DNA of 64,000 nt from Megaustenia siamemsis (GCA_032433765.1 JAVIAB010000160.1:31292121-31356120); one strand, 5' to 3'; positions 33,596 to 44,455 are shown, numbered from the stretch's first letter. The notes: generated by a model from the sequence alone, not told the origin. A program made the numbers and translations.

Positions 33596-34007
33596 TAATA
33601 ACATCTGCTAATGTAAAACTGTCATATGTTCCCAATATCTCTAATTGCTTAGAATAATGAGAGTGATAATAGACTGCTATAAGTACTTGATAATCTTATC
33701 TACATGTGCTACATGAAAAGCTGTGGGAGCTGCAGTTTTATAGCTAATATGTGCGTGTCACACTAGCAGTTTAGTAGCCCAAGCTGCTACAGGATTTTTA
33801 TTATATTACTGAACCAGCTGACTCTTGACATTTCCTCAAATGCAGAGGTCAGTTTGCTGTTGTAGGAATGTAATAATAGTTGGTTAGGTTCCATTCTTGT
33901 GAACCACTTTATTTTCTGTTCTTTCATGTATTAAAAGAAATATGTGACATGATTCCAGTAATTAATAATGTTGTTGTTGTAGATAGTATCATCATCACTG
34001 CACAATG
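33596..34007. other. NRBP intron 2, unassigned
   Basis: AT-rich; nothing recognised. Confidence 0.4.
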
Positions 34008-34149
34008 AGTATAGAGTGGATCTGGCATACTCTAATTGTGATGTTCTGTCTGTGGGGGCGATCAACGCACTTAACCTGACAGCTGACTTCATGTGAGAGT
34101 CTGGAATCCTACTCTGATAAGAGTCCTGATCGCAGAGAGAGAGAGAGAG
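34008..34149 (+). mobile_element. Rep-7: 142-bp retroposon with GA-repeat tail
   Basis: Flanked by ACTGCACAATG at 33997-34007 and 34150-34160. The body runs from AGTATAGAGTGGATCTGGCA to GAGTCCTGATCGCAGAGAGA and ends in a GA repeat. A reverse relative with a 40-bp CT repeat lies at 54700-54845. Polarity is inferred from the repeat tail. Confidence 0.75.
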
Positions 34150-34475
34150 ACTGCACAATGGATGAATTCATTGGTGGTCTGATATCCTTCTTGAGAATCT
34201 ATAGAAAATGCTAGAAGAATCCTGGCCTGCAAACACAAATTCCACTGTATGGCCTGGGATCCACACTACGGGTAGGTTTCTGCTGACAATTTTACCTGGG
34301 CAGCAGCCATATTTATGGCCTACACTTTTTAGATTTAATTGTCAAGGGTTCTTTAATGTGTGTGAGTGCATACAGGACCTCCTGTTTATTGTCATTATCC
34401 AAGCAGGCTAGACATTGGATATCACTATGTAATAGTACTGGATGGGGAAACAATTGGATGCATTAGGGGATTGGT
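34150..34475. other. NRBP intron 2, unassigned
   Basis: No element recognised. The frame at 34208-34411 (CINTILPG-like) has no known domain. Confidence 0.35.
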
Positions 34476-34803
34476 TATTGGTTATGGAAGGGATCGGTAT
34501 CACTGCTAACGAATTAAAATCCATAATTGCTCAACCGCCCGTGTCAGTGGAATCATCCAAATTACTAACTCATCTCCCAAACAAAGAAAGGTAACTGTAG
34601 TCCCCATCGTAGCAGTCTCAGCACACGCCAAAAGACATAAGGCGAAACCGCGCAGAAAGTGAACACAATCAACTGTTCCCTGTCATACGATATCATCCTT
34701 CATCGTAAACAATTGGGACATCGAAACATGATCAAAACGGATGAAACACACAACTCACAGTGTGCACAGAGCACTTAACTCAGTAGCTCCTGCAACAATC
34801 CTA
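34476..34803 (-). mobile_element. SINE-5 with perfect 15-bp target duplication
   Basis: CATTAGGGGATTGGT flanks it at 34461-34475 and 34804-34818. Read on the minus strand it begins TAGGATTGTTGCAGGAGCTA, holds a GCTACTGAGTTAAGTGCTC box A-like and a TTTCGATGTCCC box B-like stretch, and ends TTCCATAACCAATA. The length is 328 bp. It is the reference copy for this family. Confidence 0.85.
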
Positions 34804-34963
34804 CATTAGGGGATTGGTGCACAAATGCAGTTGACTACCATATATTTCTGGACTTTACAAGTAAACAAATGCTGGATATGTTCATAACTTCCAGTCAGAA
34901 GCCCACAAATTGCAGGAGGAAAAAGCAGATGTTTGACACTTTTGACACAATTTCAGGCCAGAA

Positions 34964-35352
34964 GGACCAAAACCTATGTATTAATAAGGTAGACTCTTCT
35001 CAAGCAGGTGGCTTGACGCATTATCAACCTCTGGTTAGGGGACCAAAACCTATGTATTAATAAGATAGACTCTTCTCAAGCAGGTGGCTTGACGCATTAT
35101 CAACCTCTGGTTAGGGGACCAAAACCTATGTATTAATAAGGTAGACTCTTCTCAAGCAGGTGGCTTGATGTATTATCAACCTCTGGTTAGGGGACCAAAA
35201 CCTATGTATTAATAAGGTAGACTCTTCTCAAGCAGGTGGTTTGATGCATTATCAACCTCTAGTTAGGGGACCAAAACCTATGTACTAATAAGGTAGACTC
35301 TTCTCAAGCAGGTGGCTTGATGCATTATCAACCTCTGGTTAGGGGACCAAAA
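34964..35352. repeat. 76-bp tandem repeat, five copies
   Basis: GGACCAAAACCTATGTATTA starts at 34964, 35040, 35116, 35192, 35268 and (partial) 35344, an exact 76-bp period. The units differ at a few bases (for example GACGCATT or GATGCATT). It lies in NRBP intron 2, and the frame at 34869-35060 is incidental. Confidence 0.93.
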
Positions 35353-35693
35353 CTGCATCTGCCCAGTAAACATAGTATTAGATGAGCAGGTGGTTGACAC
35401 TTAATAAACTTCCAGGCAGACAGCAGAGAAGGCATATAGACCAATGAGGCATATTGTAAATATAGAGTGAGATCCCATGACAGACAAGTCAGTCAGAATT
35501 AGCAAGAGATAGGGATTCAGAGATAGCAGTTACAAACAGGGAACCTGAGATGGTTAGTCAAAGTTAGATAGACACAATAATTCACACCAAACTGTAGTAG
35601 TAATATAGTTAAGAACCAGTGGTATGTAAACAGTATATTAGATAGAGGCCTCACCTCAGGATATCTCTCAACTTGGGAAATATGGTGACAACT
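35353..35693. other. NRBP intron 2, unassigned
   Basis: Nothing recognised. Confidence 0.4.
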
Positions 35694-35703
35694 AGTCCAT
35701 TTT

Positions 35704-36716
35704 CTATCTATCTATTGACCTTTCGAGCCGTAACCGGCCCATAGGGCGTAGACCAAGATACACCTTCACCTATATGAATTTTTGTTCTAGCAGTTTTCTT
35801 TTAAAGATATTTTATCAAATCTCGCCATCTGTCTCTGTTCTGTGCAAGCAGTTCTATCTCATTGATGGAGCCGATTCCTGCTGCTCTTGCCTCTCTCATC
35901 AATGTTCTTCTCAGTGTCTCCCTGGGTCTTCCTCTTTTTCTTTTACCTGTTGTTTCCCATATGAGGGCTTGCTTTGCTATTCGATTATTATCTCTTCTCA
36001 TCACATGTCCAACGTATGACCATCGTCTTTTCTTTATTACTGAAGATATTAGTGGTTGATTGGCGATTTCTCTAATTTCCTCGTTTGTTTTGAATTCGTT
36101 CCATTCTATACCAAGTATTTTCCTTAGACATTTATTTTCGAATGCGTTCAACTTTGTTTCTATATCTCTTGTTGTTTTCCAGCTTTCACACGCATACGTA
36201 AGGGTTGATAGTACATTTGATTTGAATAGCCTAAGTTTTGTGTTTGTGCTAATGAGTTTTGATTTCCACAACTTTTCAAGGCTTCTGAAAGACATTGCTA
36301 CTTTAGCCAGTCTGATTCTAATTTCTTTGCTCGTATCCCCTTCTCGATCAATGTGACTTCCAAGATAGATGAAGTGATCGATCTCTTCTACTGGTTTGTT
36401 TTCCATGTATATTTTGTCACTTGTTGGAATTAAACTTTTCATGACTTTAGTCTTTTCATGATTGACCTCAAGCCCAATTTTGCTGGCTATTGATGATAGT
36501 TCATTTGTGTTTTCCTGCATCGTTTTTATCTGATTGCTGATGAGAACTATGTCATCAGCAAAGTCCAGGTCCTCCAAATGGTCTCCTTGTATCCATTCGA
36601 TGCCTTTATTACCAGTGCAGCATTTCTTCATTATGAAGTCCATAACAATTCCAAATAACAAGGGCGATAAAATACATCCTTGTTTAACCCCAGTTTCTAT
36701 TGGGAAACATTCGCTC
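35704..36716 (-). mobile_element. LINE-C, 5'-truncated, open reverse transcriptase C-terminal half
   Basis: An open frame runs from the truncation point (36716) to a stop at 35801, about 305 codons. Motifs in order are ETGVKQGCILSPLLFGIVMD, LEDLDFADDIVLISNQ (catalytic FADD), EVNHEKTKVM, IDHFIYLGSHIDREGDTSKE, LTYACESWKTT, YVGHVMRRDNNRIAKQALIW, GKRKRGRPRETLRR and NRDRWRDLIKYL. A short 3' UTR ends in ATAGATAGATAG. AGTCCATTTT at 35694-35703 and 36717-36726 is the target duplication. I infer an RTE-like clade and a recent insertion. It lacks the endonuclease and the N-terminal reverse transcriptase part. Confidence 0.92.
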
Positions 36717-36869
36717 AGTCCATTTTACAAGATAATTTTTTAAGGTCAGACATTTAGTAGAAGTTATAATCCAGTCTGCAAAAAGATGACAACATTATAC
36801 GAACTTGTTATGTTGTTACAGGCTGTCGCCTATAATTGTAATAATCCAGCCCTCGCATGAAAGTATATC

Positions 36870-37782
36870 AGAGAATATAGATCAGAGAATGTACAAACAT
36901 ACTTGATGAGAGATCACAATGGCTAGGACTGAAAATTAATAGAGATAAGACCAACATTATGAGATTAATGCAGTTGGCAATAACCAAATAAAATTAGGAG
37001 AAATACCTCTGCTAGACGTACAATCTTACATATATATATGGGCAGTAATATATATAGATAGAGAAATAAAAATCCTGAGTCTCACACGTCATGGCGACTG
37101 CTTGACCAAGCAGCCTTTATCCCTCGGGTTCTATCGTTGCCCCCCCAACATACACCAGCAATGGTACTATGTGTCATAAAGACAAAAGGAAGGAAAGGAA
37201 GGAATATATAGATAAAGAGGGAGAAACAGAAAATGATACCAAAATAAGGATATCAAAAGCAAGAAGAGCTTTTGTTGCACTGGGAAACATATGGAAGTCC
37301 AAAGAAATTAGGTTAAATACAAAAATAAAAATATTCAACTCCAATGTTAAGTCAGTCCTATTATATGGATGTGAAACATGGAGAACAACAAAATTGACAA
37401 TCATGAAGATACAGGATGTATCCTTCAAAAGGATGGAATTGGCAGGACAAAATCACTAACATAGAATTATGGAAATGTACTAGTCAAATACCAGTGGATA
37501 AAGAGATACAGCGAAGACAATGGCGCCGGATAGGACACACGCTGCGGAAGCCAACTGAGAGTGTTACACAATAAGCCCTTTTTTTGAAATTCCCAGGGGA
37601 AATGGCAAAGAGGAAGACCAAGAAATTGTTGGAGAAGACAGATAGAAGCAGAGATGAAGATGATGGGGAAGACATGGAATGATCTTTAAAGAATGGCAAG
37701 AAACAGAACGACTTGGAAAGTGTTTGTTGAAGACCTATACTCCACAGGGAGCTGAGAGGTAGAAGAAGAAGAAGAAGAAGAA
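36870..37782 (+). mobile_element. LINE-G 3' part
   Basis: The plus strand gives a YIYMGSNIY segment, KIRISKARRAFVALGNIWKS, LLYGCETWRTTKLTIMKIQ, RQWRRIGHTLRKPTESVTQ and RGRPRNCWRRQIEAEMKMMG, ending DLYSTGS and a GAAGAAGAAG tail (37762-37782). The order YLG.I, A..AF..L, LLYGCETW, IGH.LR, RGRP is typical of RTE-like C-termini. Frame breaks occur. A foreign 143-bp piece is nested. Confidence 0.7.
37061..37203 (+). mobile_element. Small insertion with GGAA-type tail nested in LINE-G
   Basis: ATATATAGATA is found at 37050-37060 and 37204-37214. The insert has a GC-richer body (GGCGACTGCTTGACCAAGCA) and an AAAGGAAGGAAAGGAAGGA end. It interrupts the LINE-G reading after the YMGSNIY segment. The family is unknown, and the duplication is in AT-rich sequence. 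Confidence 0.5.
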
Positions 37783-38355
37783 TGTACAAGCAGAGTTTTG
37801 ATATAGATATTGTTCACATAATGATCATGTTTTGTAACGTGATTAAAGACTTGATTTGATGACAATTGTACAACAACAATAAACAGATGATCATGCTGAA
37901 CCTTTGTTGTACTTGCTTTCATATTCTACTTGTATTTTCATCAAACTCCCATCATTATTATCAACTACAATCACTGTTAGACAAGTTAACTTAAACTTGT
38001 AATGCCTCACGGTAACCAAAATACTGGCACAACTATCCAAGAGATCAGGTGAGGGTAACATCATAAAGAAACAACAGATTAATTATTTTTTTTTTTTAAA
38101 TCACAACCGATTCTGGTGGGCTTTGAACTAGGGTCCTTCCTGCTCTGGGGCTGATGTCGTACTTCTAAACTACTCTGCCCCTTGAATATTGATTCTTCCT
38201 AAATATCTTTTCCTCATTAATCTCAGACATTGTGATTTTTCTTGATTTGGTATTAGTTATAAACAATGCTAAACACTGATGACAGAGGAATAACTGAAAC
38301 ACTACATTTTGCAAATATTATCATTTTGATGTGAAAAATATGTTTTATTTATGCA
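37783..38355. other. NRBP intron 2, unassigned
   Basis: Nothing certain. A stretch at 38100-38180 (GGGCTTTGAACTAGGGTCC) could be a reversed, decayed tRNA-like box B of a SINE. Confidence 0.35.
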
Positions 38356-39032
38356 ATACATGCAAAAAATATAGATTAGATATGAATATCAGAAAGACTA
38401 AAACTTTGATCATAAACTAAGATAATACCCAAAACCTGCAAGTGGATATCAAAGTTGAAGGAATAGACCTCAGAGTAACAACTACCTTGGACAAACCGTG
38501 TGAAGGAAAATATAAAACTGAAATAAACAAAATAATATGAATGGTAAATAGTAATTTTAATGCCATGAAAAATATACTAACATCAGAAGAAATAACACCA
38601 GGGCTAAAACTAAGAATAGCAAAATGTTATGTATCTTCTCAACATTTATGTATTGTGCAGAAATATGGACATTAGACAAGAAAACAGAACTGAAAATTGA
38701 AGCCTTTGAAATGTGGATTTATGAAAGAATAGGAAGAATTTGATGGAAAAAAAAAAAGAAACAACAAAGTCTTAAAACAACTAAAAATGAAAAGAGAACT
38801 ACTAAATACAATTCAAACAAGACAAAATTAGATTTTTGGGGCACGTTAAAAGACACAGCAGCCTACTAAAAGTAATTTTGGAAGGGAAAATACAAGGTAA
38901 AAGAAACAGAGGCAGACCAAGACTATCATGGACCAGTAACATCAAAAGATGGACAAGTCAGCCTATGACAACCTGCACCTTCAAAACAAGAGCAGAATGG
39001 CGCTCCATGGTAGCCAACCTATGATGATGATG
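38356..39032 (+). mobile_element. LINE-B 3' half, decayed
   Basis: Broken frames: LDMNIRKTKTLIIN, YYLGQTV, MVNSNFNAMKNILTSEEITP, GLKLRIAKCYVSS, KTELKIEAFEMWIYERIGRI and FWGTLKDTAAY or GHVKRHSSLLKVILEGKIQG. It ends TTEC-type codons and ATGATGATGA. It is older than the copy at 48502. Confidence 0.75.
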
Positions 39033-39079
39033 AACACTAAGTGAGAAGCCTAAAACTGTAACATACAAATCAGCAAATT

Positions 39080-39690
39080 AACATTATATATATGGCCTTT
39101 TGTACCTTCACAAATGATTGGGAAAAGCAGATGCTGATCTACAATACTAAATGTCTGATGTGCTGTTTTGTCAACAATTTCTCTCAGGAATGATCTTGTC
39201 AATATTGGAATGGCAGGCCCAGCTGCACAACAAAGCAATGCTATTTTTTGTCTAAGAGTATCAACTCTTTTGATCTGCATCTTTTTTCTTATAACTTTGA
39301 CTCAATTTCAATTTCATTTCTAAATGTTAGTATGTCACATTTACATATCTTCTTCATGTGTTATGATCATTTGCAAGCTTTTCACAGTTTACGTCACTAA
39401 TGAAAACTCAATCTGGGATGTCTTGCAGACTTCTCTGTGTCACAATTTTGGCTTCCCATCTATGTCCCCCCATACAATATTTGCTTGGGGGCGCAATCGT
39501 TGTCCATTCTTCTAACATGTCTCAGGCACCTTAATCTTCGACACCTGAGTATGGATAATGGATGGAAGCCTAGAATGCTGCGGCACATCTGAGATGGTTA
39601 CTTTGTCCTACCATTTGATGTTCATTAATTTTCTGAGACAAGTTGCGTGGAAACTATTTAATATTTTCTCACCATTATGTAAATTCTAAA
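39080..39690 (+). repeat. Rep-6 dispersed repeat (uninterrupted copy)
   Basis: Colinear with 48405-50410 once two nested insertions there are removed. Shared blocks are TATATATGGC..TTT, ACAATTTCTCTCA, CAATATTGGAATG, CATCTTCATG-like and ATCTTCGACACCTGAGT, then TTTGTCCTACCATTTGATGT. No protein is recognised. It supplies the empty sites for both insertions. Confidence 0.7.
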
Positions 39691-39890
39691 GAGAGCGGAA
39701 ATATCAGATTAAATGATTCCTTTAAATGTAAGCCTTAACTGCAACAGATCTCTAAAACAGCTCATGTGACAAAAAATGAGGTACACAGTAAAACCATGAT
39801 TTATAATTCTTAGCTAAAATTACACCATTGCAATGGTTTATTGGTTCTGGGAGTTAAATCTCAATTACATAAACAGCAGGAATTTACTAC

Positions 39891-40013
39891 CTGTTGTGAT
39901 CTGAAATTCCTTTTCTCAGAGAATCGTACTTCATTCCATACAACTTCTACACCTTCTTCTGTATCCATTGCAAGAAAGGCACTATCAATACCTGGCACAT
40001 CTCGTTGGTCCAC
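39891..40013 (-). CDS. NRBP: NRBP pseudokinase, exon 2
   Basis: The exon is 123 nt in phase 0 with acceptor TTAATCAG and donor GTAGTA. It encodes VDQRDVPGIDSAFLAMDTEE, GVEVVWNEVRFSEKRNFRSQ and Q. Vertebrate NRBP1 reads VNQRNVPGIDSAYLAMDTEE and GVEVVWNEVQFSERKNYKLQ. EVVWNEV sits at the beta-3 position where active kinases have V-A-x-K. The ATP-contacting Lys is Asn here, as in the family. Confidence 0.96.
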
Positions 40014-40156
40014 CTGATTAAAAAAAAAAGAGGAGCTACAACAATGATAAATATTTTACAATTAAATTCTAACACATGATTGTGTTTCATGTGCAATAAC
40101 AACAACTAACAAAAACCACTTTCAAGTCTCTAATTCTACATCTATTAAAGATCATC

Positions 40157-40329
40157 TATCTATCTATCTATCTATCTATTGACCTTTCGAGCCATAGCCG
40201 GCCCATAGGGCATAGACCAAGATACTCCCTCTCTTATCTGAATTTTTGTTCTAGCAGTTTTCAATTCTTTTAAAGATATTTTATCAAATCTCGCCATTTG
40301 TCTCTATTCTGTGCAAGCAGCTCTATCTT
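40157..40329 (-). mobile_element. LINE-C 3' fragment
   Basis: Left TATCTATCTATCTATTGACC end, CCGGCCCATAGGGCATAGAC and TCTCGCCATTTGTCTCTATT blocks. GATCATC lies at 40150-40156 and 40330-40336 as a short target duplication. It is 124 bp upstream of exon 2 in the gene's sense, near the intron 1 acceptor. Confidence 0.8.
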
Positions 40330-40394
40330 GATCATCAACTTCAAGATAAATGAAATGTATACTTCTTCTGATGCATCTATCTGACATTTACTTC

Positions 40395-40592
40395 TATTCC
40401 TCGTCTGCCCTTAAAAAATACTAAATGAGCACAGATGACAGATGACTTGTGTTATTAACAACTAGCTGTGATACCTGCACCTGCACTTTTTGGCCCAAAA
40501 TATCTGACCTCAGCAAGGCATTTTTTAGTACTGGATTGCCTTCCCTCTTCAATCCTTACTTGCTGGACAGACTGGTTAGTCTATGTTGTCTA
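40395..40592 (+). repeat. Rep-4 dispersed repeat, 3' part missing
   Basis: GCCCTTAAAAAATACTAAAT, CACTTTTTGGCCCAAAATAT, CTGACCTCAGCAAGGCATTT, GGATTGCCTTCCCTCTTCAA and GACTGGTTAGTCT, ending where LINE-B starts. Confidence 0.65.
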
Positions 40593-41215
40593 AATAGTGG
40601 GAATTATGTTGCATTGTTCAACTACAAATACCTTGGCCATACAATAACCTGTGATGGAAAATGTATAACTGAAATAAACAAAAGAATAGGAATGGCAAAT
40701 AGTAATTTTAATGTGCCATGAAAAATATACTAACAACAAAACAAATATCAGCAGGGCTGAAACTAAGAATGGTAAAATGTTACATCTTCTCAATATTCCT
40801 GTATGGTGCAGAAACATGGACATTAGATAAGAAAACAGAACAGAAAATTGAAGCCTTTGAAATGTGGATTTATAGAAGAATAGGTAGAATTGGATGGAAA
40901 GAAAAGAAAACAAACGATGAAGTTTTTAAACAACTGAAAATAAAAAGAGAACTACTAAATGCAATTAAGACAAGACAAATGAAATTTTTGGGGCATGTTA
41001 AAAGACACAACAGCCAACTAAAAGTAATATTGGAAGGGAAAATACAAGGTAAAAGAGGCAGAGGCAGACAAAGACTAACATGGATGAGTAACATCAAAAG
41101 ATGGACAAGTCAGCCTATGCCAACCTGCACCATTGAAGCAAGAGACAGAGCAGAATGGCGCTCCATGGTAGCCAACCTTCGTTGCTGAGATGGCACTCGA
41201 TGATGATGATGATGT
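40593..41215 (+). mobile_element. LINE-B 3' half
   Basis: Frames give NYKYLGHTITCDGKCITEIN, then after one shift MKNILTTKQISAGLKLRMVK, LYGAETWTLDKKTEQKIEAF, MWIYRRIGRIGWKEKKTNDE, FLGHVKRHNSQLKVILEGKI, QGKRGRGRQRLTWMSNIKRW and AEWRSMVANLRC. It ends CTCGATGATGATGATGATG. It is nearly as intact as the copy at 48502-49504. Confidence 0.88.
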
Positions 41216-41549
41216 TCAGTTAGGCATGAAGCCTAGTGCATCAGATTATCCCCCAGTTATGTCCTAAGGCGTATGTATCACACAGACTCCTCCAGCATTA
41301 CAAGATGAAAATACATCTACTGAATGGTAGATGCTCTCTGGTTTCATCAGCCTATGAGAGGCTTTCAGAGATGGCTTATGCAAAGATGCACTCAGAAACC
41401 AATGACTAAGGAAAATACTTTGTATATAAAGCATTTACTGAAGATTAATGCAAAAATAATAGATATGGGTACTGATATCAGAAAATGTGTGCTTATGCCC
41501 AAGACCACCACAAGGTTTATCACTTTTACCAGTTCTGTACTATGTGGAA
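41216..41549. other. NRBP intron 1, unassigned
   Basis: No element recognised between LINE-B and SINE-1. Confidence 0.4.
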
Positions 41550-41808
41550 AAAAAAGTAAAGTGCCCCCCGTCACGCCAAGTGGCGTATAGGGAATATGGT
41601 GTTAGTGACCATAAATTTTACAGACCTTCGGCACATGATTTTTTGGGTAATGTGGTCGGTATTAAGCCTGTGCCGCTTTACTTTCCCAGAAAAAAATCTG
41701 GTACCCATTAAAGGCTGGGTGAACCTGGAAGCTGTTGGTTAGGATTGAACCCTACCTCTTGTCCTTTGTTGTCCAGTTCACTAACCACTGAGCTATCGCG
41801 GTACCCTG
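41550..41808 (-). mobile_element. SINE-1, complete
   Basis: Reverse full SINE-1: AAAAAAAAGTAAAGTGCCCC tail, CGCCAAGTGGCG palindrome, GGTACCCATTAAAGGCTGGG core, box B (GGATTGAACCC reversed) and CACTAACCACTGAGCTATCG head. Confidence 0.85.
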
Positions 41809-41924
41809 TACCTCTGTACTATGTGTGTACAACGAAAGTAGGAAAAATCCAAACCACAGAATAATCACTTTACCAGTGCAATATAGATCTGGTCAGGTCT
41901 GCGCTTATTTGAACATGGTAAGAA

Positions 41925-42535
41925 ACATCACTAAAAAACAAATCATCCCTTGCATTTAGAAGTGGGTGCGACCAACGACAGGTGCCTCAGGCATAGAAAA
42001 TCCTGGATGGCCGCGACAGAAGAGTCCATAAGGAGAGTTTGTGATTTGAATGACCTTAGGGCTGACAAGGATTGGGTAAAAGTAACAGTGGAAAAAAAAG
42101 GACTTACCAAAGTAATTATTTAAATTGGCAGTGTGTGTCGCAATCCAGCAGACAGCGCATTGGGGGAGGTTTTGTAACATACCGACATGACAGAGAAGTG
42201 GCTAGGGAATCTGGCAAGTCAAGCATTATGGTGTCCAGCATAAGAATGGAGATTGAAGCAACAACGATGGCAATAACATGGTTGGATACACAGAATATGG
42301 ATCATGCAGTCTTGGTGGTGGACTTGAAAAGTATGCTACAGAAGACAGAGATAGTCTCTGTGGCAGGAGTGCATTCAGCTCTTTGATGACTCTACAGTGA
42401 GTGCATTAACCTTGGTGAACTGTCCAGGACACGCTGGTGTGCACAACAATGTAATAGCCAATAGGCTCACTAGCAGCTCTGGCACTGAGAGTGGTCTGAC
42501 AAAGAGGAGATTGTCAAGTCTGTTTTTCATTCCTT
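41925..42535 (+). mobile_element. LINE-D-related RNase H fragment
   Basis: Frames give HPLHLEVGATNDRCLRHRKS, WMAATEESIRRVCDLNDLRA, SSIRMEIEATTMAITWLDTQ, DHAVLVVDLKSMLQKTE and NCPGHAGVHNNVIANRL. This parallels LINE-D (KSWVGIAEDVVKQVCGL, SMTMEVMAVTKALK, VPGHAGVRGNERADRL). The order and residues E and PGHAG..N..A mark RNase H. It differs enough to be a separate subfamily, and the D-G-S start is lost. Confidence 0.65.
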
Positions 42536-42705
42536 AAGAGAAGAGGGAAAATACAAGATAAAAGAGGCAGTGGCAGACCAAGACTAACATGGACGAGTAA
42601 CATCAAAAGATGGACAAACTAGCCTATGACAACCTGCACCATCAAAGCAAGAAACAGAGCAGAATACCTTCATTGCGGAGATGGCACTCGATGATGATGA
42701 AGAGA
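42536..42705 (+). mobile_element. LINE-B 3'-terminal fragment
   Basis: Begins AGAAGAGGGAAAATACAAGA and encodes KRGSGRPRLTWTSNIKRWTN, ending CACTCGATGATGATGAAGAG. It is a short 5'-truncated copy. Confidence 0.75.
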
Positions 42706-42926
42706 AGAAGAGGAGGATGGGTTGGACAGTAATGTATATATTGAGAGACTGATGAGTCTAAAAGTGGAAAAGGGATCTGGTCCATTCAGATTGCTTAATG
42801 GGGAAAGCATATGTATCTACAATCAACATCTTACTGGATCAGTAAGAAATACGCTTCAAGAAATGCTGGGACAGGCAGTGGTGTGGGTTTGGAGATCCCC
42901 CGACAAAAATGATATTGATTCCATGG
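42706..42926. other. Unassigned, between LINE-B and the AGAAT array
   Basis: A 72-codon frame at 42722-42940 (MDSNVYIERLMSLKVEKGSG...) has no known domain and runs into the microsatellite. It is not called as a gene. Confidence 0.3.
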
Positions 42927-43205
42927 ATAGAATAGAATAGAATAGAATAGAATAGAATAGAATAGAATAGAATAGAATAGAATAGAATAGAATAGAATAG
43001 AATAGAATAGAATAGAATAGAATAGAATAGAATAGAATAGAATAGAATAGAATAGAATAAAATAGAATAGAATAGAATAGAATAGAATAGAATAGAACAG
43101 AACAGAATAGAATAGAATAGAATAGAATAGAATAGAATAGAATAGAATAGAATAGAATAAAATAGAATAGAATAGAATAGAATAAAATAGAATAAAATAG
43201 AATAA
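42927..43205. repeat. AGAAT pentanucleotide array, about 280 bp
   Basis: About 55 units of ATAGA/AGAAT, with a few AATAA and AACAG variants clustered at 43055-43110 and the 3' end. The two 120-residue frames on the minus strand (FYSIL repeats) are translations of this array and not proteins. It lies in NRBP intron 1. Confidence 0.97.
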
Positions 43206-44455
43206 AAATTCAAACATTATGATGATGATAGTCTCAATAAGTAAAAAGTGACAAATTAAAAAAAAACGCAAAAAAGTATATGAAACAAATTTAGATTAAA
43301 GACCATTGAAAACAACATAAAAAAGAAAATAGTAACCACCTATTAACAAGAAAGTAGTAATAGTCATGTCTGAAAAATAACATTTTTTAAAACAGAAATG
43401 CCACATTAAAAAAATAATAAAATACAAATGCTATCAATTTAAATGTCTAGAATCACTGGAGTCTGGGGTCCAATAACATCAGGTGGGAGATATATTTTAA
43501 AGAAAAGACCATCAAAACCAAAATTATCTCAGTATAAATAAATGGTATGAACAGTGAAAATTCTAGAGACTTAAAGGCATCCTATACAAAACAAGAGTTC
43601 ATGTGAAAAAGAAAAAAAAACATCTTGTGTAAGCTGCTTTTCAAGGGTATAATAAGAGTATTTTAGAGTGGAGTTCACTATGGCAACCAGTGGCTAGCTA
43701 AGCAAACTTGAAACACTCACAATATTTTAAACATCACGAGTCACTGACTAGATATCAAATGGGTTTATATAAGAGTTATTTGGCTGTTAAACAATGCATA
43801 TATTCATATGCAACAAAATGATGTTCTTCAATTTGTGTTCCTTTTTAAGTCCACATAAGACTAAGTCAATAAATGTTTGAACTCAACAATACATTGGTAG
43901 TAAGTTGAGTAAGTTTAAAGTTTCTAGGTGAAATATTACCAGTCAATCAAAAGGTAGCAGACCTTATTTTATTGATAATTAACTTTTACTTAAAATATAA
44001 ATGTAAATATTAATACCAGTTGTTTTAAGTTTATTGGCAGTACTAAAATTGCAATAGTTAAACTTTTTAACTATTTATTAACTATATGTAAACTAAATAA
44101 CTATTATATAATTATTTACTCTGACTAACAAAAATGCTCTCTATTTATTAAATTTATATTATAAATAATTTTACTTCATAGACTAATGAAATGTCTTTTT
44201 AATGAGATGGAGATGTTCAAAAGCGAGAGAGGGGGAGTGAGATTAATCAATGGATAGATCCATTTAATAAGAAGCAGAAATAGTCAACATAAGAAATGAA
44301 GACAGACAACAAACAAGGAAAATAATAAATGCCGACAATTAAGGTTATAAAGCAAAATGAATGGTGTTCCGTGATCGCCTAGGCCAGCCGGGATCCACTT
44401 TATCATGGCACACAGCAAAAAGTAGTAGTTGTAGAACAGAAAAGAATCCACTCAC
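43206..44455. other. First part of NRBP intron 1
   Basis: AT-rich sequence without recognised repeats or exons, next to the exon 1 donor GTGAGT (44450-44455). Confidence 0.5.

Noticed and set aside
35862..36356. Plus-strand frames of 65 and 98 residues
   Set aside because: Antisense shadows of the LINE-C reverse transcriptase frame.
42831..43271. Two open frames over 120 residues with FYSIL repeats
   Set aside because: They are translations of the AGAAT microsatellite and have no start context or domain.
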